Source: Candidatus Pelagibacterales bacterium
GTDB lineage: Bacteria; Pseudomonadota; Alphaproteobacteria; TMED109
DNA: 5,578 bases
Assembly: GCA_002684605.1 (NCBI GenBank)
Contig: NYVM01000007.1
Location: 6,356-11,933, forward strand
Direction of reading: 5' to 3'
Below are positions 1 through 4,972 of the stretch, one piece after another (the first letter of the stretch is position 1; every line of letters starts with the position of its first letter). Below the pieces are notes generated by a model, which was not told the DNA's origin, ran no database searches, and worked only from the letters and a program-made list of their open reading frames with translations. Made by a program: the position numbers and the translations under genes.

Positions 1-653
1 ATGTTATTCATGTGGAAGTTAGATACCTCTCCTTCAAGTTCTGCATACTGTAATCCACCAGTATATGCAGGAGGACTATAGTAATAATATCCTGCTTTAT
101 ATGGTTTAATAAATAATATCTCTATACTTTCTTTAGATGTACCAAATGCAGGTATTCTTTTAAGCTCATCAGAGGACTTGTACTTGCTCCAATCAGGAGA
201 ATAGTAATATCCTTCAATTTGTCCTTTATCTGAGCTAATTTCAGCTCTTAGTGTTTCTACTGGGATGTGTTCAATTTGTACTATTTGCTTTCTTCCCTTA
301 CCATAGATAACTTGTATTGCAGCTCCACCCATTAAGTAGTAATCATATATAACTTTCTTGATTACATCCTTCTTCATTAAGCTAATCATTTGTGCATACT
401 GGTCAGGTTTAGTTGCACTATCTGTTGCATCAAGTCCTCTACCATATATCATCTCTGATATTCCATTTATACATGCATGGTTTGTTGGAGATGCCATAAA
501 AGTATCAATTAGGTATTGATAGAAATTGTTGTCCTCTCCATACATTACAAAATCCTTTCTAGGATCTTCTATAATTTTTGGAGAAACATAACTAGCTAAA
601 TCTACTACTCTTATATCTCCTTCAAATTTTGGTTTTCTGTGTTGTCTGCTCAT
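1..653 (-). CDS. Phage portal protein, N-terminal part (runs off the window)
   Basis: This frame is open from an ATG at 651-653 to the window edge, giving 217 residues with no stop, so the C-terminal half is missing. I recognise it as a PBSX-type portal, the ring at the capsid vertex through which DNA is packaged and to which the tail joins. Supporting stretches are FVMYGEDNNFYQYLID at residues 35-50, SPTNHACINGISEMIYGRGL at 55-74 (the typical 'SPT-hxa-hNGI--MIYG-GL' segment), IEHIPVETLRAE near 127-138, YYYSPDWSKY near 149-158, and EVSNFHMNN at the edge, where related portals continue into a 'NFHxNNIxNG' stretch. The gene starts 2 nt after the stop of the preceding small structural gene, without a Shine-Dalgarno site, so the two are probably co-transcribed. 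Family assignment rests on remembered motifs, not on a search. Confidence 0.87.
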   Translation of the reverse strand, partial: MSRQHRKPKFEGDIRVVDLASYVSPKIIEDPRKDFVMYGEDNNFYQYLIDTFMASPTNHACINGISEMIYGRGLDATDSATKPDQYAQMISLMKKDVIKKVIYDYYLMGGAAIQVIYGKGRKQIVQIEHIPVETLRAEISSDKGQIEGYYYSPDWSKYKSSDELKRIPAFGTSKESIEILFIKPYKAGYYYYSPPAYTGGLQYAELEGEVSNFHMNN

Positions 654-655
654 AA

Positions 656-1159
656 TTATGCATTATATACTTTATAGGTGTTATCACCTTGTGTGCTTAC
701 TTTGTATAATCCTTTAATTGAATCATAATATTCTGATGCTCTTTGTGAAACAGTCTGATTAGTACAAAAGATTCTGTCTTTATATATTGTCTGCTCTACT
801 GCCTCTCTAGGATCTTCCCACTTGCTTGTTGCTAAGTTCCATTCTTCTTGTGCATTTCCCCATGTTGATCCTATTGCTGTTAATGCCTCATCCCAGTTTA
901 TAGTAATATTGTTCCATAATTCAAATACTGTATTCCAGTTTGATCCTAATGATGTTAATTCTAATTCATAAAACTTACCTTCCTCTAAAGTTAATGCAAC
1001 ATTAATAGATGCAAACCCACCTAACCTTCCTAGTGGAACTGGATTTGTTTGTACTATATTAGTTTCCTCATCTCTTACAATTAAAGTTCCTGATAGAACA
1101 AAAAATCTAGGAATAAACTGAAAAGTTTGGGCTGATGTTGCAGTACTTAGAATTATCAT
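656..1159 (-). CDS. Small virion structural protein with Trp-heptad tandem repeat
   Basis: This encodes 167 residues in three parts. The N-terminus (residues 1-67) opens MIILSTATSAQTFQFIPR and looks beta-rich. A tryptophan-rich insert (68-117) consists of two abutting 25-residue repeats with Trp at 75, 82, 89, 100, 107 and 114. The C-terminal part holds YKDRIFCTNQ at 126-135. The opening and the 'YKDxIFCTNQ' motif match small structural proteins that I associate with flavobacterial phages, where they sit among head and tail genes; their exact role is not known to me. The position just before the portal gene and after the 179-residue virion protein fits a head-tail or tail accessory protein. 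The N-terminus could be mistaken for a signal peptide, but it is not hydrophobic enough. An intrinsic terminator lies upstream, so expression depends on read-through or on a promoter I cannot identify. Confidence 0.72.
   Translation of the reverse strand: MIILSTATSAQTFQFIPRFFVLSGTLIVRDEETNIVQTNPVPLGRLGGFASINVALTLEEGKFYELELTSLGSNWNTVFELWNNITINWDEALTAIGSTWGNAQEEWNLATSKWEDPREAVEQTIYKDRIFCTNQTVSQRASEYYDSIKGLYKVSTQGDNTYKVYNA
809..958 (-). repeat. Tandem duplication of a 75-bp coding unit
   Basis: Two directly abutting 75-bp units (884-958 and 809-883) encode residues 68-92 and 93-117 of the small structural protein. By hand alignment about 60% of bases and 10 of 25 residues agree. The shared residue pattern is LT..GS.W....E.WN..T..W, with Trp at positions 8, 15 and 22 of each unit. 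The best-conserved DNA is the first part of each unit, which encodes LTSLGSNW and LTAIGSTW. The duplication is in frame and has no gap. Confidence 0.8.
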
Positions 1160-1210
1160 ACCTATATAATGCTATTTATTTATTTTTTTATAAAGTGTAA
1201 GATTATTTCT

Positions 1211-1241
1211 AAAAAAAAAGGAGAACCTAAGTTCCCCCTTT
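1211..1241 (-). terminator. Intrinsic (Rho-independent) terminator after the 179-residue virion gene
   Basis: Read on the minus strand, AAGGGGGAAC is followed by the loop TTAG and then GTTCTCCTTT. This forms a 10-bp stem including two G-U wobbles, and runs straight into a tract of nine T (1211-1219). It begins about 25 nt after the stop codon at 1265. The plus strand has no T tract after the stem, so termination is directed against minus-strand transcripts. It separates the tape-measure-to-virion-protein run from the last two genes. Confidence 0.85.
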
Positions 1242-1264
1242 AATTAGAAAAAAACACTTAACTA

Positions 1265-1804
1265 TTATGATGTAGGAAAAGTACTAATTTGTGAATTACC
1301 AGTTGCAGCAGTTGTAACTAATGAAGGTGTTACAAATGATGGTGGTGCTTTTTCTATTGCTTCAAAAGTTAAATTGAATCCATTAAAATCACCCATTGCA
1401 GCTCCTACAGTAAAATTACCTGTATTTAGTGTACATCCATTCACCTGACCAACCATTAAATAATTGTCATCATTGTCTTGAACCACAATGTGTGGTCTAC
1501 CAACTGCTAACAATTTAATTTCTTCACTTGTTGCTCTATCATAATATTGTAGTTGTAGTGTTAATGTTTCAGTATAGAAAGTAGTTCCATTCTCAGTAGA
1601 ACTTGTAACAGTAGTATCTAAGTTTGATGCTCCTCTTACATCATACTCATACATATCAGGTGAAGATGCTCCAAAAGCAGTTATTAATCCTGCTGATTCA
1701 GTTATTGCTCCTAATGCACCAAAATTTGCAAAGAACACCTTTTTAATTCCTCCTGATTTATTTCTACAAGGTACTATCCTTCCAGTAGTTAAATTACAAC
1801 TCAT
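1265..1804 (-). CDS. Beta-rich virion protein, possible tail-tube or head-tail protein
   Basis: This 179-residue protein opens MSCNLTTGRIVPCRNKSGGI, with Cys at 3 and 13. That beginning matches a family I recall next to the major capsid gene in Bacteroidota phages and prophages. The remainder alternates short beta-like stretches: KKVFFANFGALGAIT (21-35), YTETLTLQLQYYD (77-89), IKLLAVGRPHIVVQDNDDNY (96-115), AAMGDFNGFNLTFEAIEKAP (135-154). It ends in a Thr/Ser-rich, low-complexity tail from about 158. There are no transmembrane segments. The IVVQDNDDNY stretch, followed by a G-x-x-x-G segment and FNLTFEA, resembles beta-sandwich tail-tube-type folds, but that role is an inference; a head-tail connector or decoration protein is also possible. 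The start ATG follows an A-rich leader without a Shine-Dalgarno site, and an intrinsic terminator follows the stop. Confidence 0.8.
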   Translation of the reverse strand: MSCNLTTGRIVPCRNKSGGIKKVFFANFGALGAITESAGLITAFGASSPDMYEYDVRGASNLDTTVTSSTENGTTFYTETLTLQLQYYDRATSEEIKLLAVGRPHIVVQDNDDNYLMVGQVNGCTLNTGNFTVGAAMGDFNGFNLTFEAIEKAPPSFVTPSLVTTAATGNSQISTFPTS

Positions 1805-1822
1805 ATTATTTTATTTTTTTGT

Positions 1823-1857
1823 AAGTATTAGGAGGCTTTTACACCTCCTATTTACTT
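1823..1857 (-). promoter_or_regulatory. Hairpin in the capsid-to-virion-protein intergenic gap
   Basis: On the minus strand a 7-bp inner stem TAGGAGG/CCTCCTA closes an 8-nt loop. It is extended by a 5-bp outer stem AAGTA/TACTT across a small asymmetric internal loop. It starts about 20 nt after the capsid stop codon and ends about 18 nt before the next ATG. The bases that follow, ATACTTAC and then an A-rich leader, contain no T tract, so this is not a standard terminator. A transcript-end stabiliser or processing site is an inference. The GGAGG it contains lies in the stem, far from a start codon, and is unlikely to serve as a ribosome binding site. Confidence 0.6.
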
Positions 1858-1876
1858 GGATTATTAACTCTATTAA

Positions 1877-2800
1877 TTATGCTTGGTAAAGAACTATCTC
1901 AGCTCCTAAACCATACTGGATTCCATATGCAAATCTTGCAACAAATCTAGCATTTCTATCACCTAATGTATCAGCAGTATCAATTACTCTGATTTCATTT
2001 AGATCACTTAATACTGAAGTTCCAAAGTATAAATTTGAAGTCTGTGCTAATGCCATTGTGTTTGTAGACATACCATTTGCCATGAATACTGGAACTCCAT
2101 CAAAAGTTAATGCTTGGTTATTATACCACATTTGACCTTTGTTTTCATATCCACCACCAAAACCTAAGGCAAGACCACCTAAAGCTCTAATGTAGTTTTT
2201 CATAACATCTTTAGAAACATATAACTTAAGATCTTCCTTTCCATAGATTGTGTTAGGACATAAATCTAAAGTAGCTCCCATTTTTGCTACAACATTTGCA
2301 GCAGTAATAGCAGCAGGATTAGCTACATCAATAATATCTCCATCAGCAGCCCATAATGTTTCAAATCCATCTATCTCTCCTGCATTTCCATTAGTACCAG
2401 TCCAGATGTTTGTTTCAACTGAAGCAGCAATCTGATCTGCAAAGTTAGCAATGATAAAGTCTGAAAAAGAAGAAGGCATATTAGTGAATGCACTAACTCC
2501 TAATTCTGCTGATTCCCATGAATCTACAAATTGCTTAGTACAAAACTTAGTGTTTACCTGAAACTCCTCAGTTTGTAATACTCTTTCTGTAATTGCTACA
2601 GTTCCTTGGTCATCAAAATCACATGTTGAATTTTTAATAAGACCTGATGCAGCTACCTTTTGTATAACACTCTTGTGTCTTACATTTGGCATAACAGTTA
2701 CACCACCATTCTCTAGTGTTGTTCCTGAAAGTAATGCAGCAGCAATGTACTTTTTAGCACTTTCCCCTGCATAAGTAGTTGTTATTGTTGGTTTACTCAT
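1877..2800 (-). CDS. Major capsid protein (HK97 fold)
   Basis: This 307-residue protein would form the icosahedral shell. It lies directly after a scaffold-like gene and within the protease-scaffold-capsid cluster. Recognisable segments are VRHKSVIQKVAASGLI near 40-55 (N-arm region), EEFQVNTKFCTKQFVDSWES near 78-97 and YVSKDVMKNYIRALGG at 194-209 (an alpha-helical P- or A-domain segment). Others are ALTFDGVPVFMANGM near 230-244, and the C-terminal DRNARFVARFAYGIQYGLGA at 281-300 followed by EIVLYQA, which resembles the C-terminus of Bacteroidota phage capsid proteins I know. The length fits an HK97-type subunit without a fused delta domain, consistent with a separate scaffold. The ATG is preceded immediately by seven A residues and no Shine-Dalgarno site. 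A hairpin follows the stop. It is probably the most highly expressed gene here. Confidence 0.9.
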   Translation of the reverse strand: MSKPTITTTYAGESAKKYIAAALLSGTTLENGGVTVMPNVRHKSVIQKVAASGLIKNSTCDFDDQGTVAITERVLQTEEFQVNTKFCTKQFVDSWESAELGVSAFTNMPSSFSDFIIANFADQIAASVETNIWTGTNGNAGEIDGFETLWAADGDIIDVANPAAITAANVVAKMGATLDLCPNTIYGKEDLKLYVSKDVMKNYIRALGGLALGFGGGYENKGQMWYNNQALTFDGVPVFMANGMSTNTMALAQTSNLYFGTSVLSDLNEIRVIDTADTLGDRNARFVARFAYGIQYGLGAEIVLYQA

Positions 2801-2826
2801 TTTTTTTGAATTTTAAAATTTATATT
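2801..2826 (-). promoter_or_regulatory. A-rich leader of the capsid gene, sharing an element with the scaffold leader
   Basis: The 24-nt gap before the capsid ATG contains no Shine-Dalgarno sequence. It ends in seven A residues directly before the ATG, as expected for translation initiation in Bacteroidota. It contains the perfect 12-bp palindrome AATTTTAAAATT (2809-2820). Positions 2806-2826, which overlap the scaffold stop codon, nearly match 3437-3456 before the scaffold gene. The core TAAATTTT resembles the Bacteroidota -7 box TAnnTTTG apart from its last base, but no -33 box is evident at the right distance, so promoter function is unproven. Confidence 0.45.
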
Positions 2827-3421
2827 ATTTACTTAATTTATTGATAATTCTATCAAGACTTGTTTCAACTCTATTTGATGAGATTTGAAATTCCATCTCT
2901 TTAGATTTTGATTCAGGACTGTGTGTTATTGGCTGTGCTGCAGGTTCTGCTGACAATTCAGTTTCTAACTTCTCAATTTCCTCTTTTTGAGATCCTAAAA
3001 CTTCTGATAGATTTGTTTTCATTTCCTCTACCATTGATTTTAGTTCATTGAATTCCTCTTTTGATGGATAATCTGTAGCTAAATCTTCAGCCTTAACATC
3101 TTCTTTAGATGTTTCAACTTCTTCTTCAACTTCTTCTGTAGCTTCAGAGATACTGTCAATTAGACCTTCTTCTTTAACTACAACTGATCTTCCATCTTCT
3201 AAAGTATATTCACCTATTGGCATTGGAACTCTATCATCTTCTGTGACAATAAAAACTTCCTTACCACCTTCAAATGATTCTGCCTCTATAACAGTACCAT
3301 TATCTAGATTCATAGTAGCTAGTGTAACTTCTTCAGCTTTCACTTCTACTTCTTTTACTTCTTTTGACAACTCCATGCCTAAGATGTTTTTGATTTTACT
3401 AATTGTATCAGTTGCTTTCAT
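2825..3421 (-). CDS. Acidic coiled-coil capsid scaffold-like protein
   Basis: This encodes 198 residues directly upstream of the capsid gene and downstream of the protease, the usual place for a scaffold that guides capsid assembly and is then degraded. The N-terminal helix MKATDTISKIKNILGMELSK is followed by a small beta-type module at about 37-87. That module contains DNGTVIEAESFEGGKEVFIV and VPMPIGEYTLEDGRSVVVKE, a 'DGTxIEAESFExG ... PxGEYxLEDG' pattern I recognise from flavobacterial phage scaffolds. Next come a very acidic linker (about 91-113), a coiled-coil helix (about 118-158, rich in E, K and L), a Pro/Ala linker, and a short basic C-terminal helix SLDRIINKLSK that could contact capsid subunits. 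There is no catalytic motif. The protein is dominated by Glu and Lys, as is common for scaffolds. The role is inferred from context and composition. Confidence 0.8.
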   Translation of the reverse strand: MKATDTISKIKNILGMELSKEVKEVEVKAEEVTLATMNLDNGTVIEAESFEGGKEVFIVTEDDRVPMPIGEYTLEDGRSVVVKEEGLIDSISEATEEVEEEVETSKEDVKAEDLATDYPSKEEFNELKSMVEEMKTNLSEVLGSQKEEIEKLETELSAEPAAQPITHSPESKSKEMEFQISSNRVETSLDRIINKLSK

Positions 3422-3436
3422 GACTATATAATTATA

Positions 3437-3456
3437 TTGATTTAAAAATTTATATT
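3437..3456 (-). promoter_or_regulatory. AT-rich leader element of the scaffold gene
   Basis: The minus-strand sequence AATATAAATTTTTAAATCAA nearly matches the leader of the capsid gene (2806-2826), with one substitution and one single-base gap over about 21 positions. It lies in a 41-nt gap between the CCDG small gene and the scaffold start. Between it and the ATG is a 12-bp palindrome, ATATAATTATAT (3426-3437). There is no Shine-Dalgarno site. It could be a shared promoter or translation-enhancing leader, or coincidence in AT-rich DNA. Confidence 0.4.
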
Positions 3457-3462
3457 TTTGGT

Positions 3463-3612
3463 TTAAGTTTCTGTCCTACCAACTCCTTGTCCCCATATTG
3501 TACCATCACAGCATTCTATCCTATAATTGTTATCATCACAAAGACAACCTTTTGTAGATCTTATAGGACTAGTATATGATGGTGTTGGATTTTTTCTCTT
3601 TTTTTTGCTCAT
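3463..3612 (-). CDS. Small Cys-rich phage protein with CCDG motif
   Basis: This encodes 49 residues, starting MSKKKRKNPTPSY and ending RTET with a TAA stop. The N-terminus is strongly basic (KKKRK). The core carries a CLC pair (Cys 23 and 25) and a CCDGTIWGQGVG stretch (Cys 34 and 35), four cysteines in all. I recall a similar 'CLC...CCDGxxWxQGxG' motif in small proteins and protein termini from flavobacterial phages, but know no function for it. The four cysteines could bind a metal or be reduced cytosolic residues; this is inference. Its ATG overlaps the stop of the preceding small gene (ATGA), suggesting translational coupling. The Bacteroidota-atypical AAGGA just upstream is too close to the ATG to be a convincing ribosome site. 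Confidence 0.75.
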   Translation of the reverse strand: MSKKKRKNPTPSYTSPIRSTKGCLCDDNNYRIECCDGTIWGQGVGRTET

Positions 3613-3749
3613 CTTCCTTGTTGATTATAAGGTTTTACATAATTAGTAGCACCTTTATTCTTTGATGTTTTAGATTTAGCATGAACTCCCTTTCTTCTAA
3701 CATTCTTTTTTTCTAAAGTTGTTGAACTTATAAACTTACTCCTTGCCAT
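3609..3749 (-). CDS. Small basic phage protein (MARSKFISS family)
   Basis: This encodes 46 residues, beginning MARSKFISSTTLEKKNVRRK and ending NYVKPYNQQGR, with the central segment GVHAKSKTSKNKGATN. It is very basic (many Lys and Arg, a single Glu, no Asp or Cys). The 'MAR-KFISS ... RRKGVHAKSKTS ... YVKPYxxQGR' layout is one I recognise as a recurrent tiny protein in structural clusters of Bacteroidota phages; the function is unknown to me. Its charge suggests nucleic acid binding or contact with acidic scaffold or protease, which is inference. Its ATG overlaps the protease stop (TAATG) and its TGA, the only TGA stop in the window, overlaps the next start (ATGA), so translation of the three genes is likely coupled. 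Confidence 0.78.
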   Translation of the reverse strand: MARSKFISSTTLEKKNVRRKGVHAKSKTSKNKGATNYVKPYNQQGR

Positions 3750-4942
3750 TATCTATTAATTGGTACACAATTAGGAACTCTCTTGCCATTCTTTATCTTA
3801 GTTCCATACATTTCATATCCTGATTGACATGGTTTTTTTAATTCATGCACTTCACAAGGCATGTACCATTCTTTACCTTCAATCTCATGCATATGATAAC
3901 CTTCACATCCTATGTTCATAGCCATTTCTTCAGCTTTTTCTATGGAAGAATATGCTAATCTATCATCTATGATTGCAAAGTTATCATCAACTACTACAGT
4001 TTCAAGTTCTAACTCTCCTAATTCTCTTAGTTTGTTTCTACTCCAACCTAAAGCAGCTAACCCACCCCATAACAAGTATGATATATTAGCACATGCTTCA
4101 CCATCATTCTCATTCTTTCTGTATTGATCTTCAGCTCTAGATAAATAGCTATACATTCTTTTAATTGTTTCTACAGAGATGTTCTTCTTTTGTGCTAATT
4201 GTGTTGCTCTGATCTTACCAACATCAGTTGCACATTTATTCTTAATCTTTTTATTAAGTTCAATCCCTCTTTCAGCATTATTTGCTACTCCATCAGGATA
4301 ATCATTAAAGCTCTCTAATTCAACTTCTTTATCCTCTATAATGTTCTCTATTTCTGACAACAGAAACTCTGCCTCAAGGTGTTCTAATTCACTTAGAAAG
4401 TCATTCATCTTCTCTTTAGGTCTTTCAGCTTTATCAGCAAAATAGCCTTCTATTGAAAAACCTTTAACTACTCCTTCTTTTACATAGTTTTTCCATACAT
4501 CATCAGAATCTACTCTGATTGCTCCCATCCATGTACCTACTGGAACTTCTTTAGTATTTTCATACAATCTACTCTTATCATACACTTCATCCTGGACTAT
4601 CCAACTCTCTACAAGTGTTAATCCTTTTAAACTGTATTCATGTTCTAAACTTGCATTGTGTTGATTGCCTTGTTTAAGATACATTTGTGATGCTTTCTCT
4701 ACAGTTTCATTAGAGAAGTAGATATAATAATCCTCATCTTCTCCTTTTCTTAAAATTGGTTTGTTAGGAATTAATATAGCACCTAGTAGTATTCTTTTAT
4801 CTTTTGATACTTCTGCTAATCTAATCTGCTCATCTTTTAATGCTACAAAATTTGATTGTATTGCAGGATTCTCTACAATAGAAATTGCATCAACTCCATT
4901 GTATTCAGTTTCCTCATCTAATATTAATTCTATAATCTTCAT
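3749..4942 (-). CDS. XkdF-like prohead protease with composite C-terminal extension
   Basis: This encodes 397 residues. The first 175 form an XkdF-type prohead serine protease: EYNGVDAISIVENPAIQ (13-29), ILLGAILIPNKPILR (51-65), candidate catalytic His in NQHNASLEHE (His 95 or His 101), ESWIVQD (112-118), VGTWMGAIRV (135-144), and the nucleophile Ser 163 in VKGFSIEGYF (159-168). Such enzymes cleave scaffold and capsid precursors inside the prohead. An acidic helical linker (about 175-212) leads to a second module (about 215-308, YPDGVANNAERGIELN to NKLREL). I have seen this module in other phage head proteases ('YPxxxxNNA...KIRATQLA...I..ETI.RM'). A third region (about 317-366) holds GCEGYHMHEIEGKEWYMPCE, and a fourth (367-396) holds CQSGYEMYGTKIKNGKRVPN. 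Cys 346, 363, 372 and 392 lie in these last two parts. The start is the ATG after an A-rich leader; the stop overlaps the next gene. Confidence 0.83.
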   Translation of the reverse strand: MKIIELILDEETEYNGVDAISIVENPAIQSNFVALKDEQIRLAEVSKDKRILLGAILIPNKPILRKGEDEDYYIYFSNETVEKASQMYLKQGNQHNASLEHEYSLKGLTLVESWIVQDEVYDKSRLYENTKEVPVGTWMGAIRVDSDDVWKNYVKEGVVKGFSIEGYFADKAERPKEKMNDFLSELEHLEAEFLLSEIENIIEDKEVELESFNDYPDGVANNAERGIELNKKIKNKCATDVGKIRATQLAQKKNISVETIKRMYSYLSRAEDQYRKNENDGEACANISYLLWGGLAALGWSRNKLRELGELELETVVVDDNFAIIDDRLAYSSIEKAEEMAMNIGCEGYHMHEIEGKEWYMPCEVHELKKPCQSGYEMYGTKIKNGKRVPNCVPINR

Positions 4943-4972
4943 ATTATTATAATCTTTTATTTTATTTATTTA
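4943..4972 (-). promoter_or_regulatory. A-rich leader of the protease gene
   Basis: The 30-nt gap between the tape-measure stop and the protease ATG consists almost wholly of A and T on the minus strand (AATAAATAAATAAAATAAAA, then GATTATAATA). It has no purine-rich Shine-Dalgarno box. It repeats the AAATAAATAAATA pattern seen before the gene at 656-1159 and ends in ATAATATG like the leader of the gene at 1265-1804. This fits the A-rich initiation regions of Bacteroidota genes. No terminator separates the two genes, so co-transcription is likely. Confidence 0.45.

Noticed and set aside
884..958. CRISPR or regulatory direct repeat
   Set aside because: The repetition is in frame, diverged, and fully explained by a protein-level tandem duplication with conserved tryptophans.
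1160..1210. Possible promoter (TATAAA-like) between the terminator and the gene at 656-1159
   Set aside because: The sequence is AT-rich enough to give such boxes by chance; no matching upstream box or clear Bacteroidota -33/-7 pair was found.
2250..2435. Plus-strand open frame of 61 residues
   Set aside because: It lies wholly inside the capsid gene on the other strand, has no leader, and its sequence is the antisense shadow of the capsid coding sequence.
3243..3431. Plus-strand open frame of 62 residues with an apolar end
   Set aside because: It is antisense to the scaffold gene; its Ser/Thr-rich, hydrophobic make-up is the expected complement of Glu/Lys-rich codons.
3599..3606. Run of eight A (minus strand) in the CCDG small gene as a slippage or frameshift site
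   Set aside because: It encodes the basic KKK start of a gene that already reads cleanly to its stop, and no alternative frame extends it usefully.
3912..4127. Plus-strand open frame of 71 residues
   Set aside because: It is antisense to the protease C-terminal extension, which has strong protein-family motifs; it has no independent support.
4761..4952. Plus-strand open frame of 63 residues
   Set aside because: It is antisense to the N-terminus of the protease and has no recognisable motif or leader.
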